From NCBI GenBank assembly GCA_017463325.1, contig JAFTPK010000017.1, positions 1 through 64,000 of the forward strand: a stretch of 64,000 nt of DNA, in the 5' to 3' direction. The notes under the pieces are model-generated. The model did not search any database. It worked only from the letters and a program-made list of their open reading frames with translations, and was not told the DNA's origin. Position 1 is the stretch's first letter; every line of letters starts with the position of its first letter. Below, piece by piece: positions 51,133 through 58,802 of this stretch. Both the position numbers and the translations under genes were made by a program. This stretch comes from Clostridia bacterium (GTDB lineage Bacteria; Bacillota; Clostridia; Christensenellales; Borkfalkiaceae).

Positions 51133-52332
51133 ATGAACCAAAGAATAGCTAAGAGATTAACGACGATTTCCCCCTCGCTGACGCTGGCAATTTCGGCGAA
51201 AGCGAAAGCTATGAAAGCGGCGGGCGAGCCTGTGGTATCTTTCGGAGTAGGGGAGCCTGATTTCAACACCCCCGACGCCATTATCGCCGCGGCGAAAACC
51301 GCCCTCGATCAAGGGCAAACCAAATACACGCCCTCTTCGGGGCTGCCCGCTTTAAAAAAAGCGATTTGTGAAAAATTTGAAAAGGATAACGGTCTTTCGT
51401 ATGAGCCGTCGCAGATTATCGTTTCCAACGGCGCGAAACATTCCATTTTCAACGCTTGTTACGCCGTGGTGGACGAGGGCAACGAGGTGATCATTCCCGC
51501 CCCCTACTGGCTTACCTATCCCGAGGTGGTAAAAGTGTGTGGCGGGGTACCCGTGTACGTAACGAGCACCAAAGAAAACAAATTTAAAATCACCGCCGAG
51601 GACTTAAAAAAGGCGATTACGCCTAAAACAAAAATGCTCATTTTCAACTCCCCCTCTAACCCGACGGGTGCGGTGTATACCGAAGAGGAAACCCGCGCGA
51701 TCGCAAAGGTGTGCGAGGAGGCGGGGATTTTCGTTCTTGCAGATGAAATTTACGAAAAGCTTTGCTATAACGGAGCCAAGCCCTTTTCCATTGCTAAGTG
51801 TAGCGAGAAAATGAAAGACTTGACCATCACCGTCAACGGCGTGTCCAAGACCTACGCCATGACGGGCTGGCGTATCGGCTATCTTGCCGCACCCAAGGAC
51901 GTGGCGAAAGCTATTGATTCTTTCCAGTCGCACGCGACGAGCAACGCAAGCTCTATTTCTCAGTACGCGACGATTGCCGCTCTTGCCTCGCCTGAGGAGG
52001 AGGTGCAAAAAATGGTAAGCGTTTTTGCGCGGCGGCGGGAAAAGCTACTCACGCTGATCGACGAAATTGACGGCGTAGAGGGGGTAAAGCCCGACGGCGC
52101 GTTCTACGTCATGCTCGTCGTAAGCGGGCTTTATGGAAAGAGCTATCAAGGGAAGGTCATTCGCTCCTCCGTAGAATTTGCGGACGCGCTTTTGGAGGCG
52201 GAAAAGGTAGCGACGATCCCCGGTATATCGTTCGGTGCGGACGATTGCTTGCGGCTTTCCTACTCCCTGTCGGAGGCGGATATAGAAGAGGGGCTTCGCC
52301 GCATTAAACGGTTTGTGGAAGCATTCGTATAA
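51133..52332 (+). CDS. Aspartate aminotransferase (AspB-type)
   Basis: The 399-residue class I aminotransferase (ATG 51133 preceded by GGAG; an upstream ATG at 51097 overlaps the promoter) begins MNQRIAKRLTTISPSLTLAI. It has SFGVGEPDFNTP, FNSPSNPTGAVY, ADEIYEKLCY, and the PLP-lysine block VNGVSKTYAMTGWRIGY (about 228-244). This is the AspB subgroup Ib, converting aspartate and 2-oxoglutarate to oxaloacetate and glutamate. Confidence 0.93.
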   Translation: MNQRIAKRLTTISPSLTLAISAKAKAMKAAGEPVVSFGVGEPDFNTPDAIIAAAKTALDQGQTKYTPSSGLPALKKAICEKFEKDNGLSYEPSQIIVSNGAKHSIFNACYAVVDEGNEVIIPAPYWLTYPEVVKVCGGVPVYVTSTKENKFKITAEDLKKAITPKTKMLIFNSPSNPTGAVYTEEETRAIAKVCEEAGIFVLADEIYEKLCYNGAKPFSIAKCSEKMKDLTITVNGVSKTYAMTGWRIGYLAAPKDVAKAIDSFQSHATSNASSISQYATIAALASPEEEVQKMVSVFARRREKLLTLIDEIDGVEGVKPDGAFYVMLVVSGLYGKSYQGKVIRSSVEFADALLEAEKVATIPGISFGADDCLRLSYSLSEADIEEGLRRIKRFVEAFV

Positions 52333-52344
52333 TTCAAAGGTATA

Positions 52345-52381
52345 AAAAATCGGCGCTCCTTAGCAAGGAACGCCGATTTTT
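52345..52381. terminator. Convergent terminator
   Basis: Outer stem AAAAATCGGCG / CGCCGATTTTT with inner TCCTT / AAGGA pairing, between the aminotransferase and yitT. Confidence 0.9.
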
Positions 52382-52394
52382 GTTTAATATGTAG

Positions 52395-53279
52395 TTATTT
52401 TTTAATAAATTTAAAATTCCCAACGGTAGAAGAAACAGGCTCTACCATAGCAAACGTATCGTCGTATTTTTTAAGGAGTGTTTCAAAATCCATAAGCTGG
52501 TGCTTGTTGACGACGCACACGATCACCTCTTTATCCTTGTGGCTGTACGCGCCCTGACCGTGGATACGGGTGGCGCCGTGGCGCAGCTTTTTCACGATTT
52601 CATTCTCGATCTCCTCCGCGTGCGTGGTGATGATGAGGAATTTGTACGCCGACTGATAGCCTTTTAAGATGAGGTTGCCCGAGTAGCTGGAAATAAAGCA
52701 GTAGAGAACGCAAAGCACGACGGGCTTGTAATTGTAGATCAGTTCTCCGTTTTCCCCCGTTTTCGCGTAGACGAAAAAGGAAGCGGCGGCGACGATGGCG
52801 TTGAGGGTAAAACTCACCCAAAAGAAATTGAGGGTAGGTTTTTTCTTGCTAATAAATTTGGCGATAATGTCGGTGCCGCCCGTGGAGGAATTGACGCGGA
52901 AGCCAAGCCCGTACACGACGCCCGACAGCAGCCCTGCGATCATCACAGGGAAGATGGTATCCACCTCTGCCGCGTAGTGAAAACGCTCTAAATCAAGACT
53001 TTGCAGGAAGAGGAAGGAAAAGGAGTATACGACGCAAAACACGAGGGATTTAACGGCGAAATCCTTGTCCACCAAAAAGAATGCAAGCACGCAGAGCGGC
53101 ACGTTGATGATCAGCGCCATATACCCGATACTGAACCCGCATTTGTACTGCACCATGGTCGCGACGCCGTTCAAGCCCGCAGGGGCGAAATGGTTGTCTA
53201 CGATAAACAGTTCGTAATTGAATGCCAAAAGCACGGCGAGCAAAATAATCCTAACGTACGCAAAAAATTGTTTTCTCAC
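52395..53279 (-). CDS. YitT-family membrane protein
   Basis: The 294-residue protein has five or six N-terminal helices (DUF161/YitT_membrane) with GLGFRVNSSTGGTDIIAKFI near 125-144, and a cytoplasmic C-terminal DUF2179 domain (about 210-290; ITTHAEEIENEIVKKLRHGATRIHGQGAYS split). YitT proteins are widespread in Firmicutes; their function is not established. Promoter at 53311-53339. Confidence 0.9.
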   Translation of the reverse strand: MRKQFFAYVRIILLAVLLAFNYELFIVDNHFAPAGLNGVATMVQYKCGFSIGYMALIINVPLCVLAFFLVDKDFAVKSLVFCVVYSFSFLFLQSLDLERFHYAAEVDTIFPVMIAGLLSGVVYGLGFRVNSSTGGTDIIAKFISKKKPTLNFFWVSFTLNAIVAAASFFVYAKTGENGELIYNYKPVVLCVLYCFISSYSGNLILKGYQSAYKFLIITTHAEEIENEIVKKLRHGATRIHGQGAYSHKDKEVIVCVVNKHQLMDFETLLKKYDDTFAMVEPVSSTVGNFKFIKK

Positions 53280-53310
53280 GGCAAAAGCTCCGTTTTAAAA
53301 GATTGTATTT

Positions 53311-53339
53311 ATTATATCACGGTAGAAAAGAAAAAGCAA
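53311..53339 (-). promoter_or_regulatory. yitT promoter
   Basis: Minus-strand TTGCTT (53339-53334), 17-bp spacer, TATAAT (53316-53311). Confidence 0.65.
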
Positions 53340-53383
53340 GAGTTCTTTCGAGAAAAAATAAATTTTTTCGCGGCGGCAAACCC

Positions 53384-53412
53384 TTGCTTTTTTAAAGGAA
53401 ATAAGGTATAAT
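53384..53412 (+). promoter_or_regulatory. Promoter of the glycosidase-like gene
   Basis: TTGCTT (53384-53389), 17-bp spacer, TATAAT (53407-53412), divergent from yitT. Confidence 0.7.
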
Positions 53413-53460
53413 GAAAACAAGCGGAAAAACGTCTGCGGAAAAAATCACGGAGAAAGAACT

Positions 53461-55509
53461 ATGAAACGCAACTACGTAATGAACGGTATTTCCTTTGCCA
53501 ACCCTGTCGAGATCGACGGCGACTATTGTCGTCGTGCGCTTGCCTACGCGATCAAGGCGGGCTACGATCACTTTCAATGGATCGGTCCCATCCATAACCC
53601 GGTCAAAGGCAATATCGACGGCATGATCAAGCTTCGCAAATACGCGCAGTTTAATTACGAAAAGGATATGCAGTACGTCGAATACAACCTCGACGTTGTG
53701 AATGAAATTTGCGAAAAGGCGGCGAAAAACGGTCTTAAAAATTATATGTGGCATCACGAGCTTGACCTTCCCACCGATTTCGGAAAGGAATATCCCGAGG
53801 TGCTCAACGGGTATGGCGATATTGAGGTTTCCCACCCTCTCGTCAAGGATTTTTTGGAAAACAAAATCGAGGATTTCTTTGCGGAATATCCGTATATGCA
53901 CGGCATTGTGCTTACCCTGCACGAAACCAAAGTCCCCCTGTTGAAATTGCGTGATCAAAAGCTTGGAAAAACGGAGCGCGTCAAGTACGTTACGAAAATT
54001 CTTTTCGATACCTGTAACCGTCTTGGTAAAGAGCTGATCGTTCGTCCGTTCGCCTCTATCGAAGAGGACTACGAAATGATGACGAAAGCGTACAACGAAA
54101 TTTCGCCCAAGCTGATCATTATGGATAAATGGACGCAATTCGATTGGAGCTTGACGCTGCCCAACAACGCGTTCTTTAAAAAGATCAACGGCAACCCGCT
54201 GTTTATCGAAACGGACATTTTTGGGGAATATTTCGGCAAAGGTAAACTTCCTTTGATGCTTAAAGACCATATCGCGGAGAAGATTGCATACTGTGAAAAA
54301 TTCAACCCGATCGGCTACTGTTCGCGTATCGACCGTGCGGGCGAGCACCCGTTCGACACCGTCAACGAGGTCAATCTCGCTATTATGCTGGCGCACTTAA
54401 AAGGGGAGGACGTCGAAAAAGCGATCGACGAATTTTTCTTGGAGGCGTACGGCGAAAACGGCTTGAAAGTGCGTGAGGTCATGGAAAATACGGAGGAAAT
54501 TCAAAAGAAGCTGCTTTATTTGAACGGCTACTATTTCCACCAGCAGAGCTTTTTCCCGCAGCTCAATCACTCCAAAAATCATTTCTATTTCGAGATGATG
54601 AAAGAAGAGCCTCACCTTGAATCGGGGGAATGGTTTATCCCGAAAGACTGGAAAAAGGCGGATATTTCCCTACTGAGAAAGGAAAAGGAAGAGGCACTTT
54701 CGATGGCGGGCTTGGCGCTCGTAAAAACGTATGCCTTGAAAGGGCTGATCGAGCCTGAAAAATACGAAGAACTCGTGGTACTGTTTAGAAACCTCGTCTT
54801 TGCGTGTAAGGTATGGCAAGCCCTTTTGGAGGTATTCTTCGCCTACACGGCGTATTTCGAGGGGAAAGGCACGGAAGACGGGTACAGGTATGCGGTGAAC
54901 GCCCTTATCGAGGCTGACGAAGAGGGTAAAAAAGAGATGGGTGACAGATATTTTGTCACCTGTGTTGTGGGCGGCGATATGGCGCAGATTAGAAATAAGA
55001 GCGCGCTGCAAAGAAAAACGCTTGACCGCGTGGGCGAATTCGTTTCACAGATCAACGCAAGCTTTGCGGCGGAAAAAGCGGAAACGGAGCGTTTAAAGAG
55101 CGCGAACGCCGTTGACTTCGTCGTTTGTGGCGGCGGGTACGAGGGACATAGACTGCAAAAGGAGGTCAATTTCTCGGATACGGTGGTAAACGAACGGGGG
55201 GTATGCCGCACGGCGGGCACCTTGCGCGGTACCGATTTCAGTCGTATCAACACCCACGGTTGGTTTGGGTATTTCCTCAAAGTGAAGCCGAACGCGGAAA
55301 ATACCCTTAAAATCCGCTTGGGGTCTATTCACGAAAGAACCGATCTTTGTATTACCTATGCGGGCAAAACGCTTGAAGTGCACGAGGAAACGAATTACGC
55401 AGAGCTGACGATTCCGTTCACGGAAACGGAGGGAAAGGACGAATTGTATATCCGTTTCGACCGTTTGACGGGCCACACGCCTTGCGTGTATTCCATCGAG
55501 GTAAGATAA
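53461..55509 (+). CDS. Putative glycoside hydrolase-like protein
   Basis: The 682-residue protein appears cytoplasmic (no signal peptide). The N-terminal half reads like a TIM-barrel glycosidase: WIGPIHNPVKGNIDG (about 41-55), NYMWHHELDLP (about 94-104), GIVLTLHETKVP (about 150-161, a candidate acid Glu), RPFASIEEDYE, FIETDIFGEYFG. A helical middle and a C-terminal beta-rich domain (about 545-682) follow. The pattern recalls alpha-glucuronidase or hexosaminidase-like enzymes, but no family could be assigned with confidence. GGAG-type RBS. Transcribed alone, ending in a strong terminator. Confidence 0.6.
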   Translation: MKRNYVMNGISFANPVEIDGDYCRRALAYAIKAGYDHFQWIGPIHNPVKGNIDGMIKLRKYAQFNYEKDMQYVEYNLDVVNEICEKAAKNGLKNYMWHHELDLPTDFGKEYPEVLNGYGDIEVSHPLVKDFLENKIEDFFAEYPYMHGIVLTLHETKVPLLKLRDQKLGKTERVKYVTKILFDTCNRLGKELIVRPFASIEEDYEMMTKAYNEISPKLIIMDKWTQFDWSLTLPNNAFFKKINGNPLFIETDIFGEYFGKGKLPLMLKDHIAEKIAYCEKFNPIGYCSRIDRAGEHPFDTVNEVNLAIMLAHLKGEDVEKAIDEFFLEAYGENGLKVREVMENTEEIQKKLLYLNGYYFHQQSFFPQLNHSKNHFYFEMMKEEPHLESGEWFIPKDWKKADISLLRKEKEEALSMAGLALVKTYALKGLIEPEKYEELVVLFRNLVFACKVWQALLEVFFAYTAYFEGKGTEDGYRYAVNALIEADEEGKKEMGDRYFVTCVVGGDMAQIRNKSALQRKTLDRVGEFVSQINASFAAEKAETERLKSANAVDFVVCGGGYEGHRLQKEVNFSDTVVNERGVCRTAGTLRGTDFSRINTHGWFGYFLKVKPNAENTLKIRLGSIHERTDLCITYAGKTLEVHEETNYAELTIPFTETEGKDELYIRFDRLTGHTPCVYSIEVR

Positions 55510-55521
55510 GTCAAAACCATG

Positions 55522-55556
55522 AAAAAATCCAACGCTGCGTCGGCGTTGGATTTTTT
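55522..55556 (+). terminator. Terminator of the glycosidase-like gene
   Basis: A perfect 14-bp stem AAAAAATCCAACGC / GCGTTGGATTTTTT with a 7-nt loop and a T-tract. Confidence 0.92.
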
Positions 55557-55592
55557 TATTTATAAAAAAATACTTACGGTATGAGTAAACGC

Positions 55593-55621
55593 TTGACAAG
55601 GGTAGAGGGGGGTGCTATAAT
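55593..55621 (+). promoter_or_regulatory. Promoter of the TasA/SipW operon
   Basis: Perfect TTGACA (55593-55598), 17-bp spacer, perfect TATAAT (55616-55621), then a 50-nt leader with a short GCGCGC palindrome and GGAGG RBS. Confidence 0.92.
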
Positions 55622-55672
55622 TTAGGGGCAAATTTTTTTTTAACGCGCGCCTGCGCGAAAGGAGGTTAAAGT

Positions 55673-56251
55673 ATGAAATCGAATAAGAACGCGTTTAGAA
55701 GAATTATACTTTCCCTTCTTGTGATCGCGCTGTGCGTTTCGTCGGCGGCGGGGGCGACGTTTGCCCTGTTTACGAGCGGTGGGAAAGACGGTGCGCTGAA
55801 CACCGTCATCACGGCTGGCTCGGTGGAAGCGATTATCGTAGACGAGCAAGGGGAGTCGCTCGTCGGGAAACAGCTTACGTTCGTTTGCGCGGACGATACG
55901 AGAGAGGAGCTTTTGTGGGAGCCGGGGGCGAAATTTCACACGCAGGGTTTCCGCGTCAGAAACGACGGGGACGTGCCTATGAACTACCGTATGTACGTTT
56001 CGGGCGGCGACGCGTACGCGGACTTTTTAGACGCGTTTGAATTTTATATAACGAAAGACCCTGCGACGAAGAACGCGGAAGAGAAACTGACTGCGTTTCG
56101 CGGTAGCCTACCTGTGGGAAAAGAGGGGGATATTTATTATTTAGTGGTACGCATGAGAGAGGAGGCGAACAGCGATTTCCGCTTGCGGACGTACACGGGA
56201 ATCGGCGTGACTGTATACGCCGTGCAGGGAAACGTGGAGATTGAGGAGTGA
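55673..56251 (+). CDS. TasA/CalY-like matrix protein with SipW-type signal peptide
   Basis: The 192-residue protein has a basic N-terminus, a hydrophobic core (about 11-27) and the SipW-dependent processing region GATFALFTSGG (about 27-37). Its body is beta-rich, with the camelysin/TasA pattern of LLWEPGAKFHTQGFRVRNDGDVPMNYRMYV (split over about 81-111). TasA-family proteins form amyloid-like or donor-strand fibres in Bacillus biofilms. It is the first gene of the operon and is followed 7 bp later by the sipW-like peptidase gene. Confidence 0.85.
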   Translation: MKSNKNAFRRIILSLLVIALCVSSAAGATFALFTSGGKDGALNTVITAGSVEAIIVDEQGESLVGKQLTFVCADDTREELLWEPGAKFHTQGFRVRNDGDVPMNYRMYVSGGDAYADFLDAFEFYITKDPATKNAEEKLTAFRGSLPVGKEGDIYYLVVRMREEANSDFRLRTYTGIGVTVYAVQGNVEIEE

Positions 56252-56258
56252 CGGAATA

Positions 56259-57071
56259 ATGAGAGAAACCGTAAAAAAAATAGCGGACGTTTCCGTAAAG
56301 GTGGTCGTAGGGCTGATCGTCGCGTTTACCGTGTTCATCATGCTGTTTACTATCGTTTCGGTATCCACCGTCGACAGACACGACAGAAGTCTTTTCGGGG
56401 TAAAGTTCTATATTGTGCAAACGGACTCCATGAGTAAGTCGGATAAAAACGCCGATTTGGAAGTCCATTTCAACGCGGGCGATATGATTTTAATCAAAAA
56501 CGTCGAGGACACGGCGGCGCTGAAAGAGGGGGACGTGATAGCGTTTATTTCCTCGAATAGCGACAGTTACGGCGAAACGGTGACGCATAGAATTCGCGAG
56601 GTAAAAAAGGAAGACGGAGAGGTGCTTGGGTACGTCACCTACGGTACGAATACAGGCGTGGACGACGAAGCGCTTGTCGAACCGGAATTTGTGCTGGGCG
56701 TGTACGCGGGCAAGCTGCCTAAGGTAGGCACGTTTTTCGCGTTCGTAAAGTCGGTGCCGGGGTATATCGTGTGTATTCTCGTACCGTTCGTACTGCTCAT
56801 TTTGTACAACGGCTTGAACGTCATTCGCCTGTTCCGTCAGTATAAAAAAGAGCAATCGGCGTTGATGGATGCGGAACGGGCGGAAATCGCAGCCGAGCGC
56901 AAGCAGACGGAGGAAATGCTCAAAGAGCTGCAAGCCCTCAAAGCGCAGCTGTTAAACCAAGGCGCGAGTTTTTCATCGCCGCCTGAGGAAAAATCCGAGG
57001 GGCCGCCTGAGGAGCAGCCCGAGGAAACGACGGGGGAAGCCCTTAAAGCGCAGGGGCAACCCGAGGAATAA
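56259..57071 (+). CDS. sipW: SipW-type signal peptidase I with extended C-terminal tail
   Basis: The 270-residue protein (ATG 56259 after GGAG) has an N-terminal membrane helix (about 14-36), catalytic Ser57 in QTDSMSKSD and His110 in VTHRI. This is the Ser/His (ER-type) arrangement of SipW instead of the bacterial Ser/Lys dyad. A second helix lies near 167-190. The last 75 residues are a coiled-coil (KKEQSALMDAERAEIAAERK...) ending in a low-complexity P/E/Q tail, longer than in Bacillus SipW. It presumably processes the four SipW-type precursors of this operon. Confidence 0.92.
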   Translation: MRETVKKIADVSVKVVVGLIVAFTVFIMLFTIVSVSTVDRHDRSLFGVKFYIVQTDSMSKSDKNADLEVHFNAGDMILIKNVEDTAALKEGDVIAFISSNSDSYGETVTHRIREVKKEDGEVLGYVTYGTNTGVDDEALVEPEFVLGVYAGKLPKVGTFFAFVKSVPGYIVCILVPFVLLILYNGLNVIRLFRQYKKEQSALMDAERAEIAAERKQTEEMLKELQALKAQLLNQGASFSSPPEEKSEGPPEEQPEETTGEALKAQGQPEE

Positions 57072-57141
57072 ATTAGAAAATCTTTACGCAAAGGGCGTGT
57101 AGATAGTATATTCGTCAGAAAATATTGTTAGGAGGTAGAAT

Positions 57142-58770
57142 ATGGCGAAATTAAAAAACGTCAAGAAATCGCTGATCAGTAGCGTCTTGACATTAGTAGT
57201 AAGCCTGTCCATGCTCGTGGGCGCAACGTTTGCGTGGTTCACGGACGCGGCGGTGAGCAGCGGCAATAAAATCGTTGCGGGTAAACTGGACGTCGAGCTT
57301 TATTTGTGGACGGCGACGGAAAAGGTGGCAATCAGCACCAGCGACGATCCCATTTTCGGCGGCAAGGGCGACGACTCTCTTTTCGAGCAGTATTATACTG
57401 ATCACGACGCGACGATTTGGGAGCCTGGAAAAACGGAGGTCGTGTACCTTTCTATTGCGAACGAGGGTCAGCTTGATCTGAAATATAAGGTTGCGATAGA
57501 GGTAGAGCCGAAAGCGGCGAGCGAGAATTACAATCTTTGCGAGGTGATGCAGTACGAGATCACGCCCGACGCAAAATTTGGCGACGAGGTAGAATGGACA
57601 CAGGGAGTTTCCGTCAAAGAGGGCACGAACGAAACGAGTGCGAAGGACGTCACCTTAAAAACGGGAGAGGAGCATTTCTTTGCCCTTGCGGTACATATGG
57701 ACGAGGACGCCGCCCCTTGGTATATGGGAAAGACCACGGAGTTTGACATCAAAGTGCTTGCGGGTCAGCTTGCGTCCGAGGCCGATTATTTCGGCAGTAC
57801 TTATGACGAGCTTGCGGCATACCCCGGCACGGGTTTTGCGTCCGTGGCAGATGCGAGCGCGAGCGGCGTGGAAATTCGCGTCAGAAACGAGAACGGTACG
57901 AAAGTCGGCTCGGTAGTTATTCCGACGGGCGCGGTTGCCGACGGCACGGACACCGTTTCGGCGAACATCAAGGCGTCGAACTACAAAGGGAATTTCACCG
58001 TAGCGGCAAATGAAACGGCGCAGGCGTACGACATCAGCGTCGAGGGCTTGCAAGACGGCAACACCGTTCCTGTAAAAGTACAGCTTCGCATGGAGGCAGG
58101 GCTTGATCCCGCGACGGTAAAGCTTTATCATAAAGACGTCGAAATTGATTGCACGTATAACCCCGAAACTGGCTACGTGACCTTTGAAACGGCGACGTTC
58201 AGCCCGTTCACGGTGGTATTTGACGCAAACTCCGTATACGTACCGCCTGTGGCACTCCCCGAGAACTGCCCTACGGCGAGCGTAATTCGTTCGAGCGAGT
58301 ATGAAAACACCGATCTTGATTGGGGTAGCTACGGCGTGTGGTCGCCTACGGCGGGCTTGGATTCGCGGCTTGAAGCGGCGTACACCTTCTCGTGTAACGA
58401 AAGCTTGGAGGAGGCGAAAGTCAACCCGTTTGCGAACTGGTATTGCGATTTCTACGTCATGCTCGATCAAGACCTTGGCGCGAACGAGATTTTCCTCGGC
58501 GGCAACTACGGTTCGTTCGGTTGGGTAGGTTTCCATAACGGCGAGTTGACCTTGCCCGCGAACGAGGAAATTCCCTTGCTTGGCAGCGTGACCTCTAACC
58601 CTTGGACCTATCTTGACGTAGTGCAAAACGTAGGCACGTTTATTTGCGGCGTGGGCGACGTGGGCAACAAGCTTTCGGGCGCGACCTTTACGGTTATGCT
58701 CCGCTTGACCAACCCCGACGATCCCGACGAATATTATAATGTCGCGCGTATCGAATATAAATTTGCATAA
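57142..58770 (+). CDS. Large TasA-like secreted protein with C-terminal domain
   Basis: The 542-residue precursor has a SipW-type signal peptide (basic MAKLKNVKKS, hydrophobic core, GATFAWFTD at about 28-36). The TasA-like region (to about 210) has IWEPGKTEVVYLSIANEGQLDLKYKV (split) and KTGEEHFFALAVHMDEDA. A middle segment (about 230-370) looks immunoglobulin-like (NGTKVGSVVIPTGAV; FETATFSPFTVVFDA). The C-terminal 165 residues form a separate W/Y/F-rich domain with three cysteines. No cell-wall anchor. Strong AGGAGG RBS. Confidence 0.82.
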   Translation: MAKLKNVKKSLISSVLTLVVSLSMLVGATFAWFTDAAVSSGNKIVAGKLDVELYLWTATEKVAISTSDDPIFGGKGDDSLFEQYYTDHDATIWEPGKTEVVYLSIANEGQLDLKYKVAIEVEPKAASENYNLCEVMQYEITPDAKFGDEVEWTQGVSVKEGTNETSAKDVTLKTGEEHFFALAVHMDEDAAPWYMGKTTEFDIKVLAGQLASEADYFGSTYDELAAYPGTGFASVADASASGVEIRVRNENGTKVGSVVIPTGAVADGTDTVSANIKASNYKGNFTVAANETAQAYDISVEGLQDGNTVPVKVQLRMEAGLDPATVKLYHKDVEIDCTYNPETGYVTFETATFSPFTVVFDANSVYVPPVALPENCPTASVIRSSEYENTDLDWGSYGVWSPTAGLDSRLEAAYTFSCNESLEEAKVNPFANWYCDFYVMLDQDLGANEIFLGGNYGSFGWVGFHNGELTLPANEEIPLLGSVTSNPWTYLDVVQNVGTFICGVGDVGNKLSGATFTVMLRLTNPDDPDEYYNVARIEYKFA

Positions 58771-58802
58771 AAAATAAAAAAATATTTTTGGAGGTACATA
58801 AT

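Noticed and set aside
53392..54396. 334-codon minus-strand frame opposite the glycosidase-like gene
   Set aside because: A phenylalanine/valine/arginine-rich shadow of the coding strand with no recognisable motif; the plus-strand gene has promoter, RBS and terminator.
54880..54902. GGTACAGGTATGCGGTGAAC inside the glycosidase-like gene as another dispersed repeat copy
   Set aside because: It matches only part of the core with several mismatches and lies in ordinary coding sequence, so it may be chance.
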